Origin: an uncultured Verrucomicrobiota bacterium
Lineage (GTDB): Bacteria > Verrucomicrobiota > Verrucomicrobiia > Methylacidiphilales > Verrucolacustridaceae
DNA length: 9,213 nt
NCBI GenBank assembly: GCA_903905395.1
Contig: CAIVGD010000198.1
Span: 1-9,213 of the forward strand
Direction: 5' to 3'
The position numbers and the translations under genes were made by a program. Positions within the stretch are counted from its first letter, which is position 1; each line of letters begins with the position of its first letter. Shown piece after piece: positions 1 to 6,141 of the stretch. The notes under the pieces were generated by a model that was given only the letters and a program-made list of their open reading frames with translations, searched no databases and was not told the origin of the DNA.

Positions 1-1161
1 CGCCAAAAAATCACGCAATACACACGTTATGGCACCCTCATCCTTTGTGGGGTCCAAGGCTACCTCCTCGCGGTTAGCTTTGAGAACCCATCGAGAATCC
101 CGATCTTCGCAGGAATCGATCAGATCATACAGCGGTTGGGTCCGCTCGTCACCGAACCCGGTCTCGGCTTTCGTATCATCACCGTCATCACCCTGACGGC
201 CGGCACCATGCTTCTCATGTGGATCGGAGAACAGATAACCGAGAAGGGGATCGGCAACGGGATTTCACTCATCATCACAATCGGCATCGTCGCCCGTCTC
301 CCCGCCGGACTCGTCGCGGGCTGGCAGGTCTTCGTGCCTCCGGCTGGCAGCGGACGGGAGCCGATCAGCCCATTCGTCCTCTTTCTTCTCCTCGCCTTCC
401 TTTTCCTCGTGATTGCCTCGACCATTGCCCTGACTCAGGCACTCCGGAAAGTCAGTGTCCAGTACGCCAAGCAGGTTAGGGGGAACCGCGTTTACGGAGG
501 CCAAACATCCTTTCTTCCACTCAAGGTGAATTATGCGGGTGTGATGCCGATCATCTTTGCCAATGCCATTCTCCTTTTCCCAGCGAGCATTCTCGGATTT
601 CTTTTCCCGGGATCGCCTGTCGCGAACCGTATCTCAGCCGCACTCGCCAGCGGCTCCCTCCACTACGTCCTCTATGCGAGTATGATTTTTTTCTTCTCCT
701 ACTTCTGGGTGGCCATGGTTTTCAACCCGATACAAATCGCGGATGACATGAAGCGCCACGGGGGCTTTATCCCTGGTGTTCGTCCCGGAGAAACGACCGC
801 CCAGTTCCTCGACTACTCCATGACTCGGTTGACGTTCGCGGGGGCAATTTTTCTAACGGGATTGGCGGTACTCCCCATGCTGGTGCAAAACTTCCTGGGA
901 GTCCCGAGCATCACCGCCCAGTTTTTCGGAGGGACGGGGCTCCTCATTATCGTCGGCGTCATGCTCGACACCATGCGGCAAGCCGAAACCTATCTTCTAC
1001 AACGCCACTATGATGGCTTCCTCAAAAAAGGGCGAATCAAAGGTCGGAGTGTCAGCGGTCCGGGTGGCACTTCCAATGCGATCTCCGAGCGGCAGATTGC
1101 CTGGCTGTTGGTGATCATCGCGATCATCGCACTCGGCGGCATTCTCATCTCGCTTCGCTAG
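1..1161 (+). CDS. secY: Preprotein translocase subunit SecY, 5' end missing
   Basis: SecY is the central pore of the SecYEG inner-membrane channel, which exports unfolded proteins and inserts membrane proteins. The frame is open from base 1, so the gene begins outside the window. 386 residues remain; by comparison with E. coli SecY (443 residues) roughly 100-115 N-terminal residues are missing. Recognisable blocks are QYTRYGTL at fragment residues 6-13, GEQITEKGIGNGIS at 76-89, LPLKVNYAGVMP at 172-183, and the cytoplasmic C5 loop with PGVRPGE at 258-264. Arg261 in that loop matches the arginine known to matter for SecA-driven transport. Many hydrophobic membrane segments follow, the last at about residues 364-385, ending in a very short tail. 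It precedes map by 13 bases with no adk between them. Confidence 0.97.
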   Translation, partial: RQKITQYTRYGTLILCGVQGYLLAVSFENPSRIPIFAGIDQIIQRLGPLVTEPGLGFRIITVITLTAGTMLLMWIGEQITEKGIGNGISLIITIGIVARLPAGLVAGWQVFVPPAGSGREPISPFVLFLLLAFLFLVIASTIALTQALRKVSVQYAKQVRGNRVYGGQTSFLPLKVNYAGVMPIIFANAILLFPASILGFLFPGSPVANRISAALASGSLHYVLYASMIFFFSYFWVAMVFNPIQIADDMKRHGGFIPGVRPGETTAQFLDYSMTRLTFAGAIFLTGLAVLPMLVQNFLGVPSITAQFFGGTGLLIIVGVMLDTMRQAETYLLQRHYDGFLKKGRIKGRSVSGPGGTSNAISERQIAWLLVIIAIIALGGILISLR

Positions 1162-1174
1162 GGCCCCAGGGGCC

Positions 1175-1966
1175 ATGCCGATCATTCCGATCAAGGATGC
1201 GGCGGGAGTCGTGGGGATGCGGGCTAGTTGCCGGCTTGCTCGAAAAGTCCTCGATGAGCTGGTTCTCCGTTTGGAACCCGGGCTCACGACAGGAGAGGTG
1301 GACCGATGGGCGGCGGAGGTCATCGCCAAGTACGGAGCACGGAGTGCGTTTTTCGGCTACCGAAAATTTCCAGGACAACTTTGTATTTCCGTAAATGAGG
1401 AAGTCGTCCATGGGATTGGCGGGCCGAGGCGGTTGGCCTATGGCGATGTCGTGAAATTGGATGTGGGGATAATTTTAAATGGTTGGGTTGGTGATACGGC
1501 CACCACGGTGGGAGTGGGTGCGATCACACCATCCAGGCAAAAGTTATTGGAACGGACTCAGGCCTCACTCATGGCTGGGATTCAGGCGGCGAGGGGTGGG
1601 GCCAGGTTGGGCGACATCTGTAATGCCGTTGAGCGGACTGTGAAGAGCGCTGGGTACAGTGTGGTGAAGGAGTTTGTGGGGCATGGGGTGGGCCGAAAAC
1701 TGCACGAGGATCCCCAGATTCCCAATTTTGGCCGAGCCAACACGGGTCCGATTCTCCGTCCGGGAATGACTCTGGCGATTGAACCGATGGTCAACGAGGG
1801 GATCGGTGAAGTCCGGATCCTCAAGGACGGGTGGACGGCGGTGACGGCGGACCGGCGCGATTCGGCCCATTTTGAACATGTGGTTTTGATCACGGAGGGG
1901 GATCCGGAGATTTTGACGGAATCGGAAGTTCGAGTTCCCACAGCCTCTCCCGCCCTCCCCGCCTAA
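1175..1966 (+). CDS. map: Methionine aminopeptidase, type I
   Basis: This cytosolic dinuclear-metal enzyme removes the initiator methionine from nascent proteins as they leave the ribosome. The 263-residue length is typical of the short bacterial type I form. All metal and catalytic residues are visible: His79 (VVHGIG), Asp96 (KLDVG), Asp107 (VGDTA), His170 (GHGVG), Glu203 (AIEPM) and Glu234 (HFEHVV). The ATG at 1175 follows the secY stop by 13 bases. An AGGGG lies only two bases from it, too close for a good Shine-Dalgarno, so translation may depend on ribosomes finishing secY. Placement after secY is common, although adk, which often sits between them, is absent. Its codons favour G in third position (gtg, ggg, cgg), unlike the C-rich secY before it, which may reflect lower expression. 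The C-terminal 20 residues are not conserved in the family. Confidence 0.97.
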   Translation: MPIIPIKDAAGVVGMRASCRLARKVLDELVLRLEPGLTTGEVDRWAAEVIAKYGARSAFFGYRKFPGQLCISVNEEVVHGIGGPRRLAYGDVVKLDVGIILNGWVGDTATTVGVGAITPSRQKLLERTQASLMAGIQAARGGARLGDICNAVERTVKSAGYSVVKEFVGHGVGRKLHEDPQIPNFGRANTGPILRPGMTLAIEPMVNEGIGEVRILKDGWTAVTADRRDSAHFEHVVLITEGDPEILTESEVRVPTASPALPA

Positions 1967-1994
1967 ATCAGAACGATTCTTTCGCTGGTTTCTT

Positions 1995-2014
1995 GGGGTC
2001 AGAGGAGGGTCAGG
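1995..2014 (+). repeat. Degraded copy of the GGGTCAGA repeat
   Basis: Two nearly adjacent GGGTCAG units (from 1997 and 2008) are separated by AGG-A. The stretch matches the second half of the tandem array at 8011-8058 except for one missing base and the ends. It may be an eroded member of the same dispersed repeat family, but a chance match in G-rich DNA is possible. Confidence 0.4.
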
Positions 2015-2093
2015 GGTTTATATGTGCTTTCATAGGTGGAAAAAGGGGGGGTGAGAGCAGGGAATGGGCATTTCAGGCGATATCTTTGAGAGA

Positions 2094-2120
2094 AAGGGGC
2101 TTGCCAAGACCAAGCCTTTT
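2094..2120 (+). promoter_or_regulatory. Hairpin in the rpmJ leader
   Basis: AAGGGGCTTG (2094-2103) pairs over ten positions with CAAGCCTTTT (2111-2120), with two G-U wobbles and a seven-base loop. The 3' arm ends in four T residues, so it resembles a weak intrinsic terminator or attenuator, but the T run is inside the stem and is followed by GATAAG rather than more T. In E. coli the alpha operon is repressed by S4 acting on a leader structure upstream of rpsM. This hairpin lies in an equivalent place, but no S4-specific pseudoknot can be claimed. Confidence 0.4.
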
Positions 2121-2147
2121 GATAAGGTATTTGGCTGCCCATATTAT
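2119..2147 (+). promoter_or_regulatory. Promoter-like element overlapping the rpmJ start
   Basis: TTGATA (2119-2124) and TATTAT (2142-2147) are separated by exactly 17 bases, each matching the sigma-70 consensus at five of six positions. The -10 hexamer includes the first two bases of the rpmJ ATG. A transcript would therefore start about 2154, inside rpmJ, and would serve rpsM-rpsK-rpsD-rpoA-rplQ rather than rpmJ. The match could be accidental because the region is locally AT-rich. Confidence 0.4.
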
Positions 2148-2262
2148 GAGAGTTAGAGCATCTATCAAACGCCGCACCAGCGACTGCCAAGTCGTCCGTC
2201 GTCGTGGTCGTATCTATATCATCAACAAGAAGAATCCCCGTTTGAAGCAGAGACAGGGCTGA
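2146..2262 (+). CDS. rpmJ: 50S ribosomal protein L36, zinc-free (C-minus) form
   Basis: L36 is the smallest protein of the large ribosomal subunit. The 38-residue product starts MRVRAS and ends KQRQG, matching the family at both ends. In zinc-binding L36 the ligands are Cys11, Cys14, Cys27 and His33 (E. coli numbering). Here they are Thr11, Cys14, Asn27 and Leu33, so three of four are lost and the protein cannot form the usual zinc ribbon. The ATG at 2146 is chosen because the family sequence begins exactly there, although the frame stays open upstream. No clear Shine-Dalgarno is visible; the nearest AAGG is 18 bases away. The rpsM gene follows after nine bases. Confidence 0.95.
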   Translation: MRVRASIKRRTSDCQVVRRRGRIYIINKKNPRLKQRQG

Positions 2263-2271
2263 TTTAAAATT

Positions 2272-2667
2272 ATGCCGCGCGTTTTAGGTGTCGATATTCC
2301 CGGGGAAAAGAAAGCTGAATACAGCCTGCGCTACGTTTACGGAATCGGATCGACTCGGGCCCGCCAAGTGATTGAAGAAGCGGAAATTCCCAGCGAACTC
2401 CGCGCGAAGGACCTGACAGATCAGCAGATCAATCGCATCATCGGAGTCATCCAACGAAATCGTTTTCTCATCGAGGGCGATCTTCGCCGTGATACCCAGC
2501 AGAATCTCAAACGCCTGCAGACGATCAATTGCTATCGAGGCATTCGTCACCGGAAAAGTCTCCCCGTCCGTGGTCAACGTACTTCTACAAATGCCAGGAC
2601 CCGCAAGGGCCCTAGGAAGACGGTCGGTGTGATCCGCAGTAAGGACACCAAAGCCGCCAAGACCTGA
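2272..2667 (+). CDS. rpsM: 30S ribosomal protein S13
   Basis: S13 sits in the head of the small subunit, contacts the P-site tRNA and forms bridges to the large subunit. The 131-residue product begins with the conserved MPRVLGVDIP and has the helix-two turn-helix segment YGIGSTRAR at 23-31. The hallmark C-terminal block RGIRHRKSLPVRGQRT lies at 89-104, followed by TNARTRKGPRK at 106-116, and then a basic tail for contacts with rRNA and tRNA. E. coli S13 has 118 residues, so the tail is slightly longer here. No strong Shine-Dalgarno is visible: AGGG at 2254-2257 is about 14 bases from the ATG. Coupling to rpmJ nine bases upstream may help. rpsK follows after five bases. Confidence 0.98.
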   Translation: MPRVLGVDIPGEKKAEYSLRYVYGIGSTRARQVIEEAEIPSELRAKDLTDQQINRIIGVIQRNRFLIEGDLRRDTQQNLKRLQTINCYRGIRHRKSLPVRGQRTSTNARTRKGPRKTVGVIRSKDTKAAKT

Positions 2668-2672
2668 TTGCA

Positions 2673-3278
2673 ATGAGCGAAAACGAAAATAAGCCCGAAC
2701 CCAAGTCCCATGCGGCGAAAGCCGAGGAGGGGAAAGCAAAAGCAGCCCATCCGAAAGCCGCGCATCCGGAAGGTGGCAAGGCGAAAAAAGGGAAAGGCGC
2801 AAAAGGTGGCAAATCTTCGGGAGGTAAGGAAGCTCCCAAGGCCGAAGTTATTTTGTCTCCGGAAAGTCTCACGCTGGATGGCCTCGAAGACGCTTCCAAG
2901 GTCAAGATTCCGAAGATCAAGGGGGCGAAGCAGATTCACAACGCTGTCGCCCACATTCTGGCTACTTTTAATAACACCGTGGTTTCCATCACCGACCTCA
3001 AGGGGAACGTCATCTCCTGGTCGAGTGCCGGGAAAATGGGATTTCGCGGTTCCAAGAAATCCACAGCCTACGTGGCCCAGGTGGTCGCGCAGGACGCCAG
3101 TCGGCAAGCTATGGCCCACGGGGTCAAAGAGGTTGAGGTTCGCGTGAAAGGCCCTGGGATGGGCCGTGAATCGGCCGTGCGCGCCCTTCAGGCCGTCGGT
3201 CTTGAGGTGAGCACAATCCGGGATGTCACCCCCGTACCCCACAATGGTTGCCGCATGCGCAAAGCTCGGCGCGTGTAA
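2673..3278 (+). CDS. rpsK: 30S ribosomal protein S11 with long N-terminal extension
   Basis: S11 lies on the platform of the small subunit near the mRNA exit and the anti-Shine-Dalgarno helix. The conserved core occupies about residues 85-201: AHILATFNNTVVSITD at 93-108, GFRGSKKSTAYVAQ at 123-136, VKGPGMGRE at 158-166 and HNGCRMRKARRV at the C-terminus. Typical S11 is about 129 residues; this one has 201. Residues 1-58 are low-complexity, rich in Lys, Ala, Gly and Glu with repeated AAHP, and a more ordinary segment (about 59-84) joins this to the core. The ATG at 2673 is five bases after the rpsM stop, and no in-frame ATG lies between it and the core, so the extension is probably translated. 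A TTG at Leu61 is the main alternative start. Confidence 0.95.
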   Translation: MSENENKPEPKSHAAKAEEGKAKAAHPKAAHPEGGKAKKGKGAKGGKSSGGKEAPKAEVILSPESLTLDGLEDASKVKIPKIKGAKQIHNAVAHILATFNNTVVSITDLKGNVISWSSAGKMGFRGSKKSTAYVAQVVAQDASRQAMAHGVKEVEVRVKGPGMGRESAVRALQAVGLEVSTIRDVTPVPHNGCRMRKARRV

Positions 3279-3282
3279 GGAG
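3277..3282 (+). promoter_or_regulatory. Shine-Dalgarno for rpsD
   Basis: AAGGAG ends eight bases before the rpsD ATG at 3291 and overlaps the rpsK stop codon. It is the clearest ribosome binding site in the ribosomal cluster; most neighbouring genes here lack a good one. S4 may therefore be initiated more independently than its neighbours. Confidence 0.8.
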
Positions 3283-3290
3283 AATTTTTT

Positions 3291-3902
3291 ATGGCCCGCT
3301 ACACAGGATCCCGCGACAAGATCAACCGCCGTTTTGGCCAACCGATTTTCGGTCCGTCCAAGGCCCTCGAACGCCGGAACTTCCCCCCGGGAGTTCACGG
3401 GGCGAAGGGCCGCCGCAAACAATCCGACTACGCCATCGCCATGGGCGAAAAACAGAAGATGAAGTACAGCTACGGAATTCTAGAAAAACAATTTCGCCTC
3501 TACTACCAAAAAGCTGTCCAAAGCCGCGGCGTCACCGGGGAGAAACTTCTGCAACTTCTCGAGACGCGCCTAGACAGCATCGTGGATCACCTGGGCTTCA
3601 GCGCGACCCGGCGTTCATCCAGGCAGATGGTTTCCCATGGCCACATTGCGGTGAACGGACGCAAGGTTACGATTCCCAGTTACGGCTGTCGCGCCGGAGA
3701 TGTGATTGAGGTGAGGGATAATCCCAAATCACGCCAACTCGGCACACGCGGGTTGGAGACGACCCAGATTCGTCCGATCCCGGATTGGCTCACTCTGAAC
3801 AAAGAGATTTTTCAAGGAAAACTGACTCGGATTCCGACCCGCGAGGAACTCAACCCTGTGGCCAATGAACAGTTGGTCGTGGAGTTATACTCGAGGTCGT
3901 AA
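3291..3902 (+). CDS. rpsD: 30S ribosomal protein S4
   Basis: S4 binds 16S rRNA directly, starts assembly of the small subunit and helps form the mRNA entry tunnel; in E. coli it also represses the alpha operon. The 203-residue product has the N-terminal S4 region MARYTGSRDK, the block NFPPGVHGAKGRRKQSDYA at 30-48 and KMKYSYGILEKQF at 56-68. The RNA-binding S4 domain runs from about 92 to 142 (RLDSIVDHLGF, SHGHIAVNGRKV, GDVIEV). The N-terminal region has no cysteines, so it is the zinc-free form also found in E. coli. It has a good Shine-Dalgarno. The gap to rpoA is unusually long (119 bases) and probably structured. Confidence 0.98.
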   Translation: MARYTGSRDKINRRFGQPIFGPSKALERRNFPPGVHGAKGRRKQSDYAIAMGEKQKMKYSYGILEKQFRLYYQKAVQSRGVTGEKLLQLLETRLDSIVDHLGFSATRRSSRQMVSHGHIAVNGRKVTIPSYGCRAGDVIEVRDNPKSRQLGTRGLETTQIRPIPDWLTLNKEIFQGKLTRIPTREELNPVANEQLVVELYSRS

Positions 3903-4021
3903 CTCTTATCCCTTTCATCGCCCGCTACCGGCGGTGAGAACAAACAACATCAGCCACGGCCGTCGGTCCCTTTCCCAGGTAGCGGGGCAGGGGTAACCCG
4001 GCCGGAAAGAGAGAAAAGACT
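3903..4021 (+). promoter_or_regulatory. Structured leader upstream of rpoA
   Basis: This spacer can fold into nested stems. CCCGCTACC (3921-3929) is perfectly complementary to GGTAGCGGG (3978-3986), 48 bases away. An inner stem pairs ACCGGCGG (3927-3934) with CCGTCGGT (3960-3967), with one G-U wobble. The two share ACC at 3927-3929, so either a six-base outer stem stacks on the inner stem or the full nine-base outer stem displaces part of it. There is also a small GGGTAACCC hairpin at 3991-3999 and a purine-rich stretch before the ATG. No T run follows, so it does not look like a simple terminator. It could be a ribosomal-protein binding site, an RNA processing site or a control point setting rpoA expression apart from rpsD. 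Confidence 0.5.
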
Positions 4022-5053
4022 ATGCCACTACGACTTGGACGATTCGAACTACCTAACCGCCTGCAGAAGGATGAAGATAGCGCCACCGAAACTTACGCAA
4101 AATTCACCGCGGAGCCCTTCGAGGCCGGCTACGGCCACACCCTCGGCAACTCCCTCCGCCGCGTGCTCCTCAGTTCCCTCGAGGGAGCGGCCATCACCAG
4201 CGTCAAAATCCATGGCGTCCAACACGAATTCAGCACGATCGATAATGTGGTCGAAGATCTCACCGAGATCGTCCTCAATCTTAAAAAGCTGAAATTCAAA
4301 CTCCCGAATCGGGAACCCCGCTTACTCACTTTGAAGGTGAATAAGGAAGGGGCGGTCACTGCCGCCGATATCGAACTCGATGCCGGAGTGGAAGTGCTCA
4401 ATCCGAAGGAAGTCATCTGCACCCTCGATAAAAAGACAAAGTTCGAGGCCGAACTCGAAATCCGCGTCGGTCGTGGGTATGCGACGTGGGAAGAGAACAA
4501 GCGTGAGGATTCGCCCATCGGGCTTATCCCCGTGGATTCCCTCTTCTCGCCGGTCAAAAAGGTGAAGTACGAAGTGAAGAATACCCGGGTCGGTCAGCGG
4601 ACCGATTACGACAAGCTGGTCCTCGAGTTGTGGACCGATGGGCGTTTGACTCCGGATGAGGCTCTACTGCATTCCGCAGGCATTCTTCGGCATCATCTCG
4701 ATATCTTTGCCAACTTTGACAAGGAGCCGATTGAGTTTGAAGAGGTGAAGTTCGAAGCCCCTGTGGAGAACACCGCGCTGAAGAAGCTTCTCGCCATGAG
4801 CGTGAACGAGATTGAACTCTCCGTCCGCGCGGCGAACTGCCTGAACAACGCGAATATCACCACGGTCGGTGCTCTCGCTCTCAAGTCCGAGGCGGAGATG
4901 CTCAAGTACCGCAACTTCGGAAAGAAGTCGCTCAACGAGATCAAGGACAAGCTGACCTCGCTGGGTCTTTCCTTGGGGATGAAATTTGACGCATCCCTCC
5001 TGACTGTTCCGGTGGCCCCCATCGAAGCTGTCGGGACGAATGGCCAGGCATGA
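4022..5053 (+). CDS. rpoA: DNA-directed RNA polymerase subunit alpha
   Basis: The alpha dimer is the scaffold for assembling beta and beta' and contacts upstream promoter DNA and activators. The 343-residue protein has the N-terminal assembly domain at about 1-235, with GHTLGNSLRRVLLSS at 38-52 containing the arginines needed for core assembly. A linker and the C-terminal DNA-binding domain follow (about 255-325). There, ELSVRAANCL at 265-274 supplies Arg269 and Asn272, equivalent to the UP-element contacts Arg265 and Asn268 of E. coli, and FGKKSLNEIKDKL at 299-311 holds Gly300 and Lys302. Length and domain layout are ordinary. It overlaps rplQ by four bases. Its leader is long and can form stems, with only a weak purine-rich ribosome binding site. 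Confidence 0.99.
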   Translation: MPLRLGRFELPNRLQKDEDSATETYAKFTAEPFEAGYGHTLGNSLRRVLLSSLEGAAITSVKIHGVQHEFSTIDNVVEDLTEIVLNLKKLKFKLPNREPRLLTLKVNKEGAVTAADIELDAGVEVLNPKEVICTLDKKTKFEAELEIRVGRGYATWEENKREDSPIGLIPVDSLFSPVKKVKYEVKNTRVGQRTDYDKLVLELWTDGRLTPDEALLHSAGILRHHLDIFANFDKEPIEFEEVKFEAPVENTALKKLLAMSVNEIELSVRAANCLNNANITTVGALALKSEAEMLKYRNFGKKSLNEIKDKLTSLGLSLGMKFDASLLTVPVAPIEAVGTNGQA

Positions 5054-5508
5054 GACACCGTCGGAACACTCTTAAGCTGGGGCGTACGTCCCAACACCGC
5101 GACAGCATGCTGGCCAATCTGGTCGGCTCGCTCATCCGGCATGAGCGCGTGCGGACCACGGTGGCCCGGGCGAAGGCCGCGCGGCCAGTCGCGGAGAAGC
5201 TGGTCACCCTCGGTAAGAAGGGGACTCTGCATCACCGCCGTCAGGCGATTGCGGCCCTCCACGAGACCGATCTCGTCCACAAGCTGTTCGCGGAAATCGC
5301 CCCCCGGTTTAAGGATCGGGCGGGCGGGTATACGCGGATCCTAAAGCTAGGCCCTCGTTTTGGTGACGCGGCTCCGATCGCCCTGCTGGAGTGGGTGGTG
5401 CGGCCGTTGCCCGAAGCGGAGATTGAGGTGGCCGGCACGAAGGAAAAAGTCAAAGCAGTGAAGGACGCCAAGCCAACCAAACCCGCCAAGGTCGAAAAGA
5501 AAAAGTAA
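5050..5508 (+). CDS. rplQ: 50S ribosomal protein L17
   Basis: L17 is a large-subunit protein near the exit tunnel. The 152-residue product begins MRHRRNTLKLGRTSQHRDSM, a hallmark of the family, followed by LIRHERVRTTVARAKAARP at 28-46 and the C-terminal GYTRILKLGPRFGDAAP at 93-109. The core ends near residue 128; the last 20 or so residues form a Lys/Ala/Pro tail (KPAKVEKKK) that E. coli L17 (127 residues) lacks but many bacteria have. The start overlaps the rpoA stop (ATGA), implying translational coupling. It is the last gene of the operon; a convergent gene ends seven bases downstream, and no clear terminator fits between. Confidence 0.98.
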   Translation: MRHRRNTLKLGRTSQHRDSMLANLVGSLIRHERVRTTVARAKAARPVAEKLVTLGKKGTLHHRRQAIAALHETDLVHKLFAEIAPRFKDRAGGYTRILKLGPRFGDAAPIALLEWVVRPLPEAEIEVAGTKEKVKAVKDAKPTKPAKVEKKK

Positions 5509-5515
5509 GGTTCTG

Positions 5516-5833
5516 TCAGGCGGACCAGTTCGCCACCAGAAGGAAGAGAACCCAGGCCAAGATCAGCGCCGCTACGGCCGCTATGACCACATTGCGTCGA
5601 GCGCGTCGGCCCTCCACCAGGAGGACTGGGGTGGACCTCACTTGGGAGGCTGGCGAGACAGAGGAGATTGGGCGGTATCTTCCAGATGGAACGGCGGAGG
5701 CTTCCTCGACCAACCGGCGGGTCGTTTGACCTAAGCGGGAGGATTCCCGTGAGATCCGCCGCAACTCCTCGCGAATGGGATCTCGTTTAAAACCGGGAAG
5801 GTGCATCCGTTCATTTGAAAAACATTTCCTCAT
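5516..5833 (-). CDS. Small protein with C-terminal membrane anchor, unknown function
   Basis: I do not recognise the family. The 105-residue product has a basic N-terminal part rich in Arg and Ser (about residues 15-45 look helical and charged). A Ser/Pro/Arg-rich stretch and a run of arginines at 76-80 come next, then one hydrophobic segment at about 82-102 ending in ANWSA. This is the layout of a tail-anchored or C-terminally anchored inner-membrane protein with its soluble part in the cytoplasm (positive-inside rule). The chosen ATG at 5833 has AAGG nine bases upstream on that strand; the ATG at 5806 (Met10) is the alternative. It converges with rplQ across seven bases. No enzymatic motif is visible, and it could still be a non-coding frame. 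Confidence 0.55.
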   Translation of the reverse strand: MRKCFSNERMHLPGFKRDPIREELRRISRESSRLGQTTRRLVEEASAVPSGRYRPISSVSPASQVRSTPVLLVEGRRARRNVVIAAVAALILAWVLFLLVANWSA

Positions 5834-6141
5834 GGGGGCAAGCCTTGCGCGCGAACCTGTTCACCCCGGTTGGGGATAAGTAAAGTGGGGAGAGGGGAAA
5901 AGGGATTCAGGGATTAAGGGGAGAATGATTTTTGATTACTGGCGACTGGGAACTGCCCCCGGAGGGGGCGTGGAGATTAGCCGGTGGTGAGAACCACCGG
6001 AAAGAGTAAGCAAATCGTGTCCGCCCTGAAGGGGCGGTGGAAAGTTCAAACCCGTGCGCGATGTAGGGCGGGCATTCTGCCCGCCATCCGGATTGATTCC
6101 TGATAGCGGGTCCCGCAACTGCGGGCGCCGAGCCGTCCCGG
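5834..6141. other. Non-coding stretch rich in palindromes
   Basis: No credible gene lies here. The first part (5834-5950) holds an 11-base palindrome GCAAGCCTTGC at 5838-5848, a purine-rich stretch, and whatever promoter serves the 5833-5516 gene. From 5955 on it is a nearly continuous series of short GC-rich hairpins. A 60-codon frame on the - strand (6118-5936) is only the translation of these repeats. Confidence 0.8.

Larger units (their letters stand above)
1967..2145 (+). other. Leader region between map and rpmJ
   Basis: This is the largest gap in the ribosomal operon and the place where infA is found in many bacteria; no infA-like reading frame is visible here. The frame upstream of rpmJ happens to be open from a TTG at 1993, but its translation (rich in Gly, Arg and Ser) resembles no ribosomal protein and does not belong to L36. 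The stretch holds a repeat-like segment near 1995, G-rich runs around 2041-2051, a hairpin at 2094-2120 and a promoter-like element reaching into the rpmJ start codon. It may be where transcription of the rpmJ-rplQ section is re-initiated or controlled. Confidence 0.5.

Noticed and set aside
1993..2022. Promoter TTGGGG with TTTATA upstream of rpmJ
   Set aside because: The -35 match is poor and the boxes lie in a G-rich repeat-like stretch; the pair at 2119-2147 is clearly better.
1993..2145. In-frame upstream extension of rpmJ giving an 89-residue protein
   Set aside because: The family sequence begins at MRVRAS (2146), the upstream translation resembles nothing ribosomal, and the only start is a TTG.
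2574..3422. 282-codon frame on the - strand across rpsM, rpsK and rpsD
   Set aside because: It is antisense to three certain ribosomal genes and reflects their codon bias.
5506..5530. Intrinsic terminator for the ribosomal operon after rplQ
   Set aside because: Only a four-pair stem with no T run can be drawn; termination must occur elsewhere or by another mechanism.
5936..6118. 60-codon frame on the - strand
   Set aside because: Its translation is made of the palindromic repeats; no independent coding evidence.
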